A program made the translations under genes and the position numbers. A stretch of DNA of 64,000 nt from Mesorhizobium silamurunense (lineage in GTDB: Bacteria > Pseudomonadota > Alphaproteobacteria > Rhizobiales > Rhizobiaceae): the NCBI RefSeq assembly GCF_014843825.1, contig NZ_JHQR01000075.1, positions 1-64,000 of the forward strand, in the 5' to 3' direction. How positions within the stretch are numbered: the first letter of the stretch is position 1; the number at the start of each line of letters is the position of its first letter. Below, piece by piece: positions 51,094 through 60,242 of the stretch. The notes below the pieces were generated by a model, which worked only from the letters and a program-made list of their open reading frames with translations, made no database searches and was not told the DNA's origin.

Positions 51094-53661
51094 CTATCCT
51101 TTCTTCGCCGCCCTGCGGAACGGTTTCTTGCCGCCTCCGCCCTTGGCTTCCTTCTCGGCGATCAAAGCGAGCGCCTCCTCCATCGTCACCGATTGCGGGT
51201 CTTTGCCCTTGGGCAGCGTCGCATTGACCTTGCCGTAATTGACATAGGGGCCGTATTTGCCGTCGCGCACAACGATCTTGCCGCCGCCATCGGGGTGGTC
51301 GCCAAGCTCCTTCAACGCAGCCGGCGTGCTGCCGTTGCGGCCGCCCTTGCCCTTCTGCTGCTTCTCGGCGATCACCGAGACAGCGCGGTTCAGCCCGATC
51401 GAGAACACGTCCTCGATGCTTTCCAGATTGGCATAGGTGCCGTCATGCAGCACGAAGGGCCCGTAACGTCCGAGGCCGGCCGAGATCATCTTGCCGGTCT
51501 CCGGGTGCTTGCCGACATCGCGCGGCAATGCCAGCAGGGCCAGCGCCTTTTCATGGTCGATCGACTCGGCGGTCCAGCCCCTGGGCAGGCTCGAGCGCTT
51601 GGCGTCCTTGCCTTCGCCGCGCTGGATATAGGGGCCGAAACGGCCGCTCCTGAGCGTGATTTCCTCGGCCGTGTACGGATCCTTGCCGAGCAGCCTGACG
51701 CCGTCCTCGCCATTGCCGTTCTCGCCATTGGGATTGGCGGCGTCGCCGAGCTGGCGGGTGTAGGAGCATTCGGGATAGTTGGAGCAGCCGACGAAGGCGC
51801 CGAACTTGCCGAGCTTCAGCGACAGGTTGCCTGAGCCGCATTTCGGGCAGATGCGCGGGTTCGAGCCGTCTTCCCGTGCCGGGAACACCAGCGGCGCGAG
51901 CTCGTCATTGAGCGCGTCGAGAACGTCGGTGACGCGCAGTTCCTTGATGTCGTCGACAGCTCCGGAAAAATCCTTCCAGAAATCGCGCAGCACGTCCTTC
52001 CAGGCGAGCTTGCCGTCGGAGATCTCGTCGAGCTTCTCCTCGAGCGAGGCGGTGAAGTCATACTCGACATAGCGCTCGAAGAAGCTTTCGAGGAACGCCG
52101 ACAGCAGCCGGCCCTTGGCCTGCGGCACCAGCTTGCGCCGGTCGATCGTAACGTAGTCGCGGTCTTCAAGCGTTTTCAGGATAGCCGTGTAGGTCGACGG
52201 CCGGCCGATACCGAGCTCCTCCAGCTTCTTGATCAGCGACGCCTCGGAGTAGCGCGGCGGCGGCTCGGTCGTGTGCTGGGTGGCGTTGATCGCCTGGCGG
52301 GCAAGCAGCTCGCCGGCGCGGATCTCGGGCAGGCGACGGCTTTCTTCGTCCTCCGCGTCCTCCTCCTTCTGGTCGGTATAGGCGGCAATGAAGCCGTCGA
52401 AGCGGATGACCGAGCCGATCGCGCGCAGTTCGGCGGTGCGGGCGCCGTTGACCGCCTCGATCTCGACCGTGGTGCGCTCGATCTCGGCCGGCTGCATCTG
52501 GCTGGCGATAGCGCGCTTCCAGATCAGCTCGTAAAGCCGCGCCTGGTCGGCATCGAGATATTGCCGCACCGAGGCCGGCGTGCGCTTGAAATCGGTCGGG
52601 CGGATCGCCTCATGCGCTTCCTGGGCGTTCTTGGCTTTGGTCGTGTAGAAACGCGGCTTTTCGGGCAGGTATTTCGCGCCGAATTCCTTGACGATCGCAT
52701 CGCGAGCGGCGTCGATCGCCTCGGGCGCCATCTGCACGCCGTCGGTTCGCATATAGGTGATGAGGCCGGCGGTCTCGCCACCGACATCCATGCCTTCATA
52801 GAGTTTTTGCGCCACCTGCATGGTGCGGTTGGCCGAGAAGCCGAGCCCGGAGGAGGCGGCCTGCTGCAGCGTCGAGGTGGTGAAGGGCGGACCGGGGTTG
52901 CGCTTGGTGGGCTTGGCTTCGACCGACAGCGCCTTGAAGGTCGCACCCTCCAGCATCGCCTTGATGTCGTCGGCCTGCGCCTTGTTGGCGATGTCGAGCT
53001 TCTGCAGCTTCTTGCCGGTATAGGCGGTCAACCGCGCCTCGAAGCTGTCGTTGCGTGGCGTGCCGAGGATGGCGGCGATCTGCCAGTATTCCTCGCGAAT
53101 GAAGCGCTCGATCTCGGATTCGCGGTCGCTGACCAGGCGCAGCGCCACCGACTGCACGCGGCCCGCGGAACGGGCGCCCGGCAGCTTGCGCCACAGCACA
53201 GGCGAGAGCGTGAAGCCGACGAGATAATCGAGCGCGCGGCGGGCGAGATAGGCATCGACCAGCGGCGCATCGATCTGGCGCGGATTGGCCATTGCTTCGA
53301 GCACCGAGGCCTTGGTGATGGCGTTGAAGACGACGCGGCTGACCGGCTTGTCCTTCAGCGCGCGCTTCTGCTTCAGCACTTCCAGCACATGCCAGGAGAT
53401 CGCTTCGCCCTCGCGATCCGGGTCGGTGGCGAGGATGAGCCCGTCGGCGTCCTTGACCGCCTTGGCGATGTCGGCAAGCCGCTTGCCGGAGGCGGTGTCG
53501 ACCGACCAGGACATGGCGAAGTCCTCGTCCGGGCGCACCGAGCCGTCCTTGGCCGGCAGATCGCGGACATGGCCGAACGAGGCCAGGACCTTATAGTTCT
53601 TGCCCAGATATTTGTTGATTGTCTTCGCCTTGGCCGGCGATTCGACGACGACGACGTCCAT
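51094..53661 (-). CDS. topA: DNA topoisomerase I
   Basis: 855 residues from the ATG at 53661 (MDVVVVESPAKAKTINKYLG). TOPRIM residues include ATDPDREGEAISWH. The catalytic tyrosine is Tyr303 in ITYMRTDGVQM. The C-terminal part has one C4 zinc ribbon (CPKCGSGNLSLKLG, CSNYPEC) followed by degenerate ribbon-like repeats with GKYGPYV-type motifs. It relaxes negative supercoils. A longer reading that starts at 53721 has no ribosome site. It leads the operon with rnr. Confidence 0.95.
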   Translation of the reverse strand: MDVVVVESPAKAKTINKYLGKNYKVLASFGHVRDLPAKDGSVRPDEDFAMSWSVDTASGKRLADIAKAVKDADGLILATDPDREGEAISWHVLEVLKQKRALKDKPVSRVVFNAITKASVLEAMANPRQIDAPLVDAYLARRALDYLVGFTLSPVLWRKLPGARSAGRVQSVALRLVSDRESEIERFIREEYWQIAAILGTPRNDSFEARLTAYTGKKLQKLDIANKAQADDIKAMLEGATFKALSVEAKPTKRNPGPPFTTSTLQQAASSGLGFSANRTMQVAQKLYEGMDVGGETAGLITYMRTDGVQMAPEAIDAARDAIVKEFGAKYLPEKPRFYTTKAKNAQEAHEAIRPTDFKRTPASVRQYLDADQARLYELIWKRAIASQMQPAEIERTTVEIEAVNGARTAELRAIGSVIRFDGFIAAYTDQKEEDAEDEESRRLPEIRAGELLARQAINATQHTTEPPPRYSEASLIKKLEELGIGRPSTYTAILKTLEDRDYVTIDRRKLVPQAKGRLLSAFLESFFERYVEYDFTASLEEKLDEISDGKLAWKDVLRDFWKDFSGAVDDIKELRVTDVLDALNDELAPLVFPAREDGSNPRICPKCGSGNLSLKLGKFGAFVGCSNYPECSYTRQLGDAANPNGENGNGEDGVRLLGKDPYTAEEITLRSGRFGPYIQRGEGKDAKRSSLPRGWTAESIDHEKALALLALPRDVGKHPETGKMISAGLGRYGPFVLHDGTYANLESIEDVFSIGLNRAVSVIAEKQQKGKGGRNGSTPAALKELGDHPDGGGKIVVRDGKYGPYVNYGKVNATLPKGKDPQSVTMEEALALIAEKEAKGGGGKKPFRRAAKKG

Positions 53662-54005
53662 GAGGTCTCTTATCAGCTGTGAGGCGGCGGAAGAACTCCG
53701 CGGCGCACGACGAAATCCCACTCTTTTCGCCGCTCACATGGCCGTGCTTTTGCAATCGGTCAAGGGGAAGAACCCAATTTGCCGGCCCGCCGCCAGCGAT
53801 ACACTCTTAGAGTGTATGGCGAAGATCACATTTTTGGAGCGTGGCGGGTCGTGTCTTGGACCGCGGGAAGATGATCGGGCTACTGCTGACGCGAGTCGAC
53901 TGAGCGACAGAACCGATATCGAGGCAAGCGCCGTCAACGACGCAACCGGGGACGCAACCGGGTTGGCTGCCGGCGGAAAGATGTCCGGCAGCCAGACCGG
54001 GAAAC
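53662..54005. other. Intergenic stretch upstream of topA
   Basis: No gene is supported in these 344 bases. A plus-strand frame from 53816 is open for 87 codons but becomes Arg-rich and antisense to the next gene, so it is taken as chance. The notable feature is the 19-base palindrome at 53799-53817, listed separately. Confidence 0.45.
53799..53817. promoter_or_regulatory. 19-base perfect palindrome upstream of topA
   Basis: ATACACTCTTAGAGTGTAT has arms of nine bases around one central base. It lies 138 bases before the topA start and 188 bases after the COG4315 stop. Length and AT content suit a dimeric repressor operator. The bound protein is unknown. Confidence 0.45.
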
Positions 54006-54383
54006 TCAGTCGGCCGCGACGACGTGCCAGGCGCCGGCGACGCCTTCGCCGCCCATGTCGCCGGCCTTCTTATCCTTGACGAAGGTGTAGACCGGCTTGC
54101 CGTCATAGGCCCACATCTTGGTGCCGTCGGTGCGATCGACGATCGTCCATTCGTCGTCGGCCTTGGCGCCGGCCTCGGCCTTCAGCGGCGGCCAATTGGC
54201 GGCGCATTTGTCGTAGCAGTTGGATTTGCCCTTCTCGTCCTTGTCATAGGTGTAAAGGGTCATGCCCATGGCATCGGTATAGATTTTCTTGCCGCCGACT
54301 TCGGCCTCCTTCCACGCCTCGGCGGCGTGGGATGCAACAGTGCCGAGCAACAGGGCCGCGAGCCCGAGTGCAATCGATTTCAT
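54006..54383 (-). CDS. COG4315 family secreted protein
   Basis: 125 residues with a signal peptide ending at SHA (about residue 20). Two repeats of the family pattern follow: KKIYTDAMGMTLYTYDKDEKG then CAANWPPL (given separately), and GTKMWAYDGKPVYTFVKDKK. Function unknown; the family is common in bacterial envelopes. It is divergent from ccdA. Confidence 0.82.
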   Translation of the reverse strand: MKSIALGLAALLLGTVASHAAEAWKEAEVGGKKIYTDAMGMTLYTYDKDEKGKSNCYDKCAANWPPLKAEAGAKADDEWTIVDRTDGTKMWAYDGKPVYTFVKDKKAGDMGGEGVAGAWHVVAAD

Positions 54384-54546
54384 GACAATCTCTCCCTGAG
54401 AACAAGCACGCCGCAATCGCGCGCTGTGCAATCAACGCGTGAGGGAGGCCGTTTCTTCCTCTGCCGGGCGACCACGTGCCACACAATGGTGATTGGCACG
54501 GAGGCTCACGCATCGCTATATCGGCGGCAGCACAATCGGGGTCGAA

Positions 54547-55293
54547 ATGGCATTGGACATCGGCTATGTCAGCGCAGTCGGGGCGGGGGCGATCTCGTTC
54601 CTGTCGCCTTGCGTACTGCCGCTGGTGCCGCCCTATCTCTGCTACATGGCAGGCGTCTCGGTCGACGATTTCCGCGGAAATCATGGCGTGACGGCGCGCG
54701 AAGGCGCGCGCGGCGCACTGCTCTATGCCTCGCTAGCCTTCGTGCTCGGCTTCTCCACCGTCTTCGTCGCGCTCGGCGCGGGTGCCTCGACCATTGGCCG
54801 CCTGCTGCGGGTATGGCAGGAACAACTGGCGATGGTGGCCGGCGCGCTGATCATCATCATGGGGCTGAATTTCCTCGGCATTCTGCGCATCCCGCTTTTG
54901 TCGCGCGAGGCGCGCTTCCAGTCGCAGGGCAAACCGGCCAGCATGATCGCCGCCTATGTCATGGGACTGGCCTTCGCCTTCGGCTGGACGCCCTGCATCG
55001 GTCCGGTGCTGGGACCGATCCTGACGCTGGCCGGCGGGCGCGAGACGGTGGGCGAGGGCGCGCTGCTGCTTGCCGCCTACTCGCTCGGCCTCGGCATTCC
55101 GTTCCTGATCGCGGCGCTGTTTTCCGGCGCCTTCATGCGCTTCCTGGGAAAATTCCGCGTCCATCTCGGCCGCGTCGAAAAAGCCATCGGCGCGTTGCTG
55201 GTCGTCGCCGGCGTGTTTTTCCTGACCGGCGGCGTGCAAAGCGCGTCGTACTGGCTGCTGGAGAATTTTCCGGCGCTGGGAAGGTTGGGCTGA
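54547..55293 (+). CDS. ccdA: Cytochrome c biogenesis protein CcdA
   Basis: 248 residues from the ATG at 54547. Six membrane segments carry the two active cysteines in FLSPCVLPLVPPYLCYMAG and FGWTPCIGPVLGP. CcdA carries electrons across the inner membrane to periplasmic thiol proteins used in cytochrome c maturation. No partner thioredoxin gene is adjacent. An upstream frame start at 54493 adds 18 residues without a ribosome site. Confidence 0.9.
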   Translation: MALDIGYVSAVGAGAISFLSPCVLPLVPPYLCYMAGVSVDDFRGNHGVTAREGARGALLYASLAFVLGFSTVFVALGAGASTIGRLLRVWQEQLAMVAGALIIIMGLNFLGILRIPLLSREARFQSQGKPASMIAAYVMGLAFAFGWTPCIGPVLGPILTLAGGRETVGEGALLLAAYSLGLGIPFLIAALFSGAFMRFLGKFRVHLGRVEKAIGALLVVAGVFFLTGGVQSASYWLLENFPALGRLG

Positions 55294-55376
55294 CTCATTC
55301 GACGTCAATCCGGAACGATGCCTGAGACCTGGCGTTTGTGCGCAGGCGCACGGCCTTAAAATGCGGCGAGGTGAGG

Positions 55377-55812
55377 ATGGTAGCCAAGGTTGACGCTCAG
55401 AAATTCTTCAAGGGCTATGAGAAGGTCTACAACGACGCAATCGCCGGCGACGTCAACCTGCAAGACTCGGGAACATGTATTCGACCGGCTTTGTCTCCGT
55501 GACGCCGGCAGGGTCATGGTCGGCGAGAATGGCCAGCAGTTGCGGGACATGATGAAGAAGGGTTTTGACTCCTATCGGGCGATGGGCAGCAAGACGATGA
55601 CATGCGCCGATGTCTCGGTAACGCCCATCGATCAGGATCATTGCGTAGCCAAGGTGCAATGGTCGGGCGAATACGAACGCAAGAACAAGGAACGCCTGAC
55701 GATCGATTTCGAGGTCGATTATCTCGTCGAACGGCGCGACGGCCGCTTGAAGGTATTTGGCTGGATCGCCGGCGATGAGCAGGCGGAATTCAAGAGGCAC
55801 GGCCTGTTGTAG
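55377..55812 (+). pseudogene. SnoaL-like (NTF2-fold) protein broken by two frameshifts
   Basis: The gene starts at ATG 55377 with MVAKVDAQKFFKGYEKVYN in frame 1. Near 55466 the frame must move to read NMYSTGFVSVTPAG, and near 55511 again to read VMVGENGQQLRDMMKKGF. Each step fits a single missing base (CC to C, GGGG to GGG). Frame 3 then runs to the stop with SVTPIDQDHCVAKVQW and GRLKVFGWIAGDEQ. Restored, it is about 145 residues of NTF2-like fold. As given, no full protein can be made. A sequencing error is as likely as true decay. Confidence 0.75.
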
Positions 55813-55957
55813 GGGATGATTGCCGGATTCTCCTCCAATGGACCGCAGATTAAGAGTCGGCGGCTCAACCATCTCACCGGAATTTAACCGCATTGGTGCA
55901 GCATGAGCTGCACTGCTAACATGCATTGATTCAAACGCTTTTCGTACGGTCGCCCTT

Positions 55958-57325
55958 ATGAGCCAGAGATCCTGCCTGTCCGTCATCCTCGCCGCCGGCG
56001 AAGGCACGCGCATGAAAAGCGCGATGCCCAAGGTGCTGCATGCGATCGCCGGTCTGCCAATGGTGGCTCATGTCGTGAAGGCCGCCGAGGCGGCCGGGGC
56101 GACGGGCCTGTCGCTGGTCATCGGTCACGGCGCCGAGGAGATGAGGAAGGCGGCGCGGAAATTCGCGCCGAAAGCGGAGACCTTCGTGCAGGAGAAGCGG
56201 CTCGGCACCGCGCATGCCGTGCTTGCCGCGCGCGAAGCGATATCAAAGGGTTACGACGATATTCTCGTCATGTTCGGCGACACGCCGCTGATCGATGCCG
56301 GAGCGCTGGTGGCCGCGCGGCAGAAGCTGGCGCAAGGCGCCGCCGTCGCGGTCATCGGCTTCCGCCCACCCAATCCGACCGGCTACGGTCGGCTGATCGA
56401 GAAGGACGGCCAGTTGGTCGCCATCCGCGAGGAGAAGGACTGCTCCGAGGCGGAGAAGAAGATCGGCTTCTGCAATGCCGGGATGATGGCGGTGGCCGGC
56501 AAGCATGCGCTTCGGCTGCTCGACAAGGTCGGCAACAACAACGCCAAGGGCGAGTTCTACCTCACCGACATCGTCGAGATCGCCGGCGCGGAGGGCCTCG
56601 ACGTGGTGGCCACGGAGGCGAGCTTTGAGAGCGCGCTCGGCATCAACAACCGGGCCGAGCTCGCCGAGGCGGAAGCCATCTGGCAGGCGCGCCGGCGGCG
56701 CGAGGCGATGCTTGCGGGCGTGACGCTGATTGCGCCGGAGACTGTCTATTTCTCGCATGACACTGAAATCGGCGCCGATACGATTGTCGAGCCGAATGTC
56801 TGGTTCGGGCCGGGCGTCAAGGTCGCCTCGGGCGCCAAGATCCATGCCTTCAGCCATATTGAGGGCGCCACCATCGCCTCCAATTGCGATGTCGGGCCAT
56901 TCGCGCGGCTGCGGCCGGGCGCCGATCTCAGGCAAAAGGCCAAGGTCGGTAATTTCTGCGAGGTCAAGCAGGCGACGATCGAGGAGGGCGCCAAGGTCAA
57001 CCACCTGACCTATATCGGCGACGCACGCGTCGGCGCCGGCGCCAATATCGGCGCCGGCACCATCACCTGCAATTACGACGGCTATTCGAAATTCTTCACC
57101 GACATCGGCGAGGGCGCCTTTGTCGGCTCGAACTCGTCGCTGGTGGCGCCTGTCACCATCGGCAAGGGCGGCTACATCGCTTCAGGCAGCGTCATCACCG
57201 AAAACGTGCCCGACGATGCGCTGGCCTTTGGCCGCGCCCGCCAGAAGACGCTGCCCGGCAAGGGCAAGGAGCTGCGGCAACGCTTCGCCTCGGCCGCGAC
57301 GGCGAAGAAAAATGCAGCGGAATGA
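55958..57325 (+). CDS. glmU: Bifunctional UDP-GlcNAc pyrophosphorylase / GlcN-1-P acetyltransferase
   Basis: 455 residues. The uridyltransferase half has [18 protein letters not shown], and the C-terminal half is a left-handed beta-helix with [18 protein letters not shown] and [13 protein letters not shown]. It makes UDP-GlcNAc for peptidoglycan and surface glycans. It precedes glmS, which supplies glucosamine-6-phosphate, with a 232-base gap. Confidence 0.96.
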   Translation: MSQRSCLSVILAAGEGTRMKSAMPKVLHAIAGLPMVAHVVKAAEAAGATGLSLVIGHGAEEMRKAARKFAPKAETFVQEKRLGTAHAVLAAREAISKGYDDILVMFGDTPLIDAGALVAARQKLAQGAAVAVIGFRPPNPTGYGRLIEKDGQLVAIREEKDCSEAEKKIGFCNAGMMAVAGKHALRLLDKVGNNNAKGEFYLTDIVEIAGAEGLDVVATEASFESALGINNRAELAEAEAIWQARRRREAMLAGVTLIAPETVYFSHDTEIGADTIVEPNVWFGPGVKVASGAKIHAFSHIEGATIASNCDVGPFARLRPGADLRQKAKVGNFCEVKQATIEEGAKVNHLTYIGDARVGAGANIGAGTITCNYDGYSKFFTDIGEGAFVGSNSSLVAPVTIGKGGYIASGSVITENVPDDALAFGRARQKTLPGKGKELRQRFASAATAKKNAAE

Positions 57326-57557
57326 TCGTCAAAGGGCGTTTTCCGTGCCGGCGCCACTGGCGCCAACGATGAACAATCGAGGACCGCGCCGCGAAAAAAC
57401 CAACCAATTGCGGTAACCGGATTGCAAGCGCGGCCTGTCATGGTGCATCGGTGCAAACACCGTTCCGCTGACACGGAACGAAACGCAAAGTGACTTTCGC
57501 GGCAGGCCGGCAATCCCTAGATAGCGCTGGGTTTCCGCAGGGAATCGGGGGCAGCGC

Positions 57558-59381
57558 ATGTGCGGTATCGTTGGAATTGTCGGCCATTCGCAGGTCGCGC
57601 CGCTTATCGTCGATGCCCTGAAGCGGCTGGAGTATCGCGGCTACGACTCGGCAGGCGTCGCCACCATTGAGAATGGGGCACTCGGCCGCCGCCGCGCCGA
57701 AGGGAAGCTGATCAATCTCGAGCGCCGGCTGAAGGAAGAGCCGCTGGAAGGCACGATTGGCATCGGCCACACGCGCTGGGCGACCCATGGCGTGCCGAAC
57801 GAGACCAATGCGCATCCGCATTTTTCCGACGGCGTCGCCATCGTCCACAACGGCATCATCGAGAATTTCGCCGAGCTGCGCGACGAACTGACCCGCGATG
57901 GCTATGCGTTCTCCTCGCAGACCGACACGGAGGTCGTCGCCCATCTGGTGTCGCGCGAGATCGCCAAGGGGCTGAAGCCGGTGGAGGCCGCGCACCAGGC
58001 GCTGAAGCGGCTCGCAGGCGCCTTCGCGCTGGCGATCATGTTCAAGGGCGACGAGGACCTGATTGTCGGCGCCCGCAACGGTCCGCCATTGGCCGTCGGC
58101 CACGGCGACGGCGAAATGTTCCTGGGCTCGGACGCGATTGCGCTGGCGACCTTCACCAATTCCATCACCTATCTCGAGGATGGCGACTGGGCGGTGGTGC
58201 GTCGCAACAACGTGGCGATCTACGACATCGACGGCAACCAGGTCGAGCGCAGGCGTCAGCAGTCGTTGTCGACCAGCTTCATGGTCGACAAGGGCAATCG
58301 CCGCCACTTCATGGAGAAGGAAATCCATGAGCAACCGGAGGTGATCTCGCACACGCTGGCGCACTATGTCGATTTCGTCGCCGGCGTGTCGAAGCCGCTC
58401 GACCTGCCCTTCGATTTCGCCAAGATCGGCCGGCTGGCGCTTTCCGCCTGCGGCACCGCCTATCTGGCCGGACTGATCTCAAAATACTGGTTCGAGCGCT
58501 ATGCGCGGCTGCCGGTCGACATCGATGTCGCCTCGGAATTCCGCTACCGCGAGATGCCGCTGTCGGCGAACGACGCGGCCTTCTTCATCTCGCAGTCGGG
58601 CGAGACCGCCGACACGCTGGCCTCACTGCGCTACTGCCGCCAGGCCGGCATGAAGATCGGCGCGGTCGTCAATGTGCGCGAATCGACCATGGCCCGCGAA
58701 TCCGATGTCGTGCTGCCAACGCTTGCCGGGCCGGAAATCGGCGTCGCCTCGACCAAGGCTTTTACTTGCCAGCTGTCCGTGCTGGCTTCGCTCGCCGTGC
58801 GGGCGGGCGTGGCGCGCGGAACGATCTCGCGCGAGCAGGAAAAGCAGCTGGTGCGTGAGCTTTCCGAGGCGCCGCGCTTCGCCACCCAGGTGCTGAAGCT
58901 CGACGAGCAGATCGAGCGCATCTCGCGCGAGCTCTCCCGTTACAAGGACGTGCTTTATCTCGGCCGCGACACCAACTTCCCTTTAGCCATGGAAGGGGCG
59001 CTGAAGCTCAAGGAAATTTCCTACATCCACGCCGAGGGCTATGCCGGCGGCGAGCTGAAGCACGGGCCGATCGCGCTGATCGACGAGAACATGCCGGTGA
59101 TCGTCATCGCGCCGCATGACCGTATCTTCGAAAAGACGGTGTCGAACATGCAGGAGGTGGCGGCGCGCGGCGGCAAGATCATCCTCATCACCGACGCCAA
59201 GGGCGCCGCCCAGGCGGGCATCAAGACGATGGAGACGATCATCCTGCCCGACGTGCCGGAGATCATTTCGCCGATCATCTACGCGCTGCCGATCCAGATG
59301 CTGGCCTATTTCACCGCCGTCTTCATGGGCACGGACGTCGATCAGCCGCGCAATCTGGCGAAATCGGTCACAGTGGAATAA
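57558..59381 (+). CDS. glmS: Glutamine-fructose-6-phosphate aminotransferase
   Basis: 607 residues. It begins MCGIVGIVG, where Cys after Met removal is the glutaminase nucleophile. Two SIS domains follow (ALSACGTAYLAGL, SQSGETADT and the second from about 460), and the C-terminus ends in AKSVTVE. It forms glucosamine-6-phosphate, the entry step to UDP-GlcNAc. A seven-base hairpin at 57461-57480 (CGTTCCG / CGGAACG) lies upstream without a T-run; its role is open. Confidence 0.97.
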   Translation: MCGIVGIVGHSQVAPLIVDALKRLEYRGYDSAGVATIENGALGRRRAEGKLINLERRLKEEPLEGTIGIGHTRWATHGVPNETNAHPHFSDGVAIVHNGIIENFAELRDELTRDGYAFSSQTDTEVVAHLVSREIAKGLKPVEAAHQALKRLAGAFALAIMFKGDEDLIVGARNGPPLAVGHGDGEMFLGSDAIALATFTNSITYLEDGDWAVVRRNNVAIYDIDGNQVERRRQQSLSTSFMVDKGNRRHFMEKEIHEQPEVISHTLAHYVDFVAGVSKPLDLPFDFAKIGRLALSACGTAYLAGLISKYWFERYARLPVDIDVASEFRYREMPLSANDAAFFISQSGETADTLASLRYCRQAGMKIGAVVNVRESTMARESDVVLPTLAGPEIGVASTKAFTCQLSVLASLAVRAGVARGTISREQEKQLVRELSEAPRFATQVLKLDEQIERISRELSRYKDVLYLGRDTNFPLAMEGALKLKEISYIHAEGYAGGELKHGPIALIDENMPVIVIAPHDRIFEKTVSNMQEVAARGGKIILITDAKGAAQAGIKTMETIILPDVPEIISPIIYALPIQMLAYFTAVFMGTDVDQPRNLAKSVTVE

Positions 59382-59389
59382 CCGGATAT

Positions 59390-59415
59390 ACGCCTTTTCA
59401 ACCTAGGCGTTCTTT
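59390..59415 (+). terminator. Possible intrinsic terminator after glmS
   Basis: ACGCCT and AGGCGT form a six-base stem with a nine-base loop, followed by TCTTT. It begins eight bases after the glmS stop. The stem is short and the T-run interrupted, so the call is moderate. Confidence 0.45.
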
Positions 59416-59486
59416 AAAAACTTCGCAGTTCCAAACCGGCTCGCGGTTCACTAATCTTGGCGTGCAACCTGCGCCGCGGTGACCCC

Positions 59487-60242
59487 ATGTCCGACGCCCT
59501 GAAGACCTCTGGCATGACCCGGCTCAGGAACTATTTCCTGACCGGCTTCGTCGTCTGCGCGCCGCTGGCGATCACCGCCTATATCGCCTGGTCCCTGATC
59601 GGCTGGGTCGATTCCTGGGTGAAGCCTTATATTCCGGCGCGCTACAACCCGGATACCTATCTGCCGTTCCCGGTCCCCGGCTTCGGGCTGATCGTGGCGC
59701 TCATCCTGATCACGCTGATCGGCTTCCTGACGGCAAACATCGTCGGCCGCGCCATCGTCAATTTCGGCGAGCGGCTGCTCGGCCGCATGCCGCTGGTGCG
59801 CGGCATCTATGGCTCGCTGAAGCAGATCTTCGAGACGGTGCTGTCGAACAAGGGCGACATGTTCCGCCAGGTCGGTCTGGTCGAATATCCGCGAAAAGGG
59901 GTCTGGTCGCTGGTCTTCGTCGCCAGCGAAAAGGAAACCGAGATCAACCAGAAGCTCGACCAGGAAGGCGATCCGCTGATTGCGGTGTTCATGCCCTGCA
60001 CGCCGAACCCGACCACAGGCTTCCTGATGTATGTGCATAAATCCGAGATCGTGCCACTCGATATGAGCATCGAGGACGGCGCCAAGCTGATCGTTTCAGC
60101 CGGCATGGTGGCGCCGGAGGTCAAGGCCAAGCTGGTGACGCTGAACGGCGAGCCCATCGAGGGGGCGCTCGCCAATCCGGCGATCGGCGCTGCTCAGCCG
60201 GCGCGCAGCAGCCGCACCGCCTCGTCGCGCCCGAACAGGTAA
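59487..60242 (+). CDS. DUF502 membrane protein
   Basis: 251 residues from the ATG at 59487. Two membrane helices (YFLTGFVVCAPLAITAYIAW and GFGLIVALILITLIGFLTAN) are followed by LVEYPRKGVWSLVFV and PCTPNPTTGFLMYV, typical of DUF502. Function unknown. Its last 16 codons overlap the restored 3' end of the convergent recG gene by 49 bases. Confidence 0.85.
   Translation: MSDALKTSGMTRLRNYFLTGFVVCAPLAITAYIAWSLIGWVDSWVKPYIPARYNPDTYLPFPVPGFGLIVALILITLIGFLTANIVGRAIVNFGERLLGRMPLVRGIYGSLKQIFETVLSNKGDMFRQVGLVEYPRKGVWSLVFVASEKETEINQKLDQEGDPLIAVFMPCTPNPTTGFLMYVHKSEIVPLDMSIEDGAKLIVSAGMVAPEVKAKLVTLNGEPIEGALANPAIGAAQPARSSRTASSRPNR

Noticed and set aside
53816-54079. A small plus-strand frame starting MAKITFLERGG upstream of topA
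   Set aside because: The start looks ferredoxin-like for a few residues only, then turns Arg-rich and antisense to the COG4315 gene.
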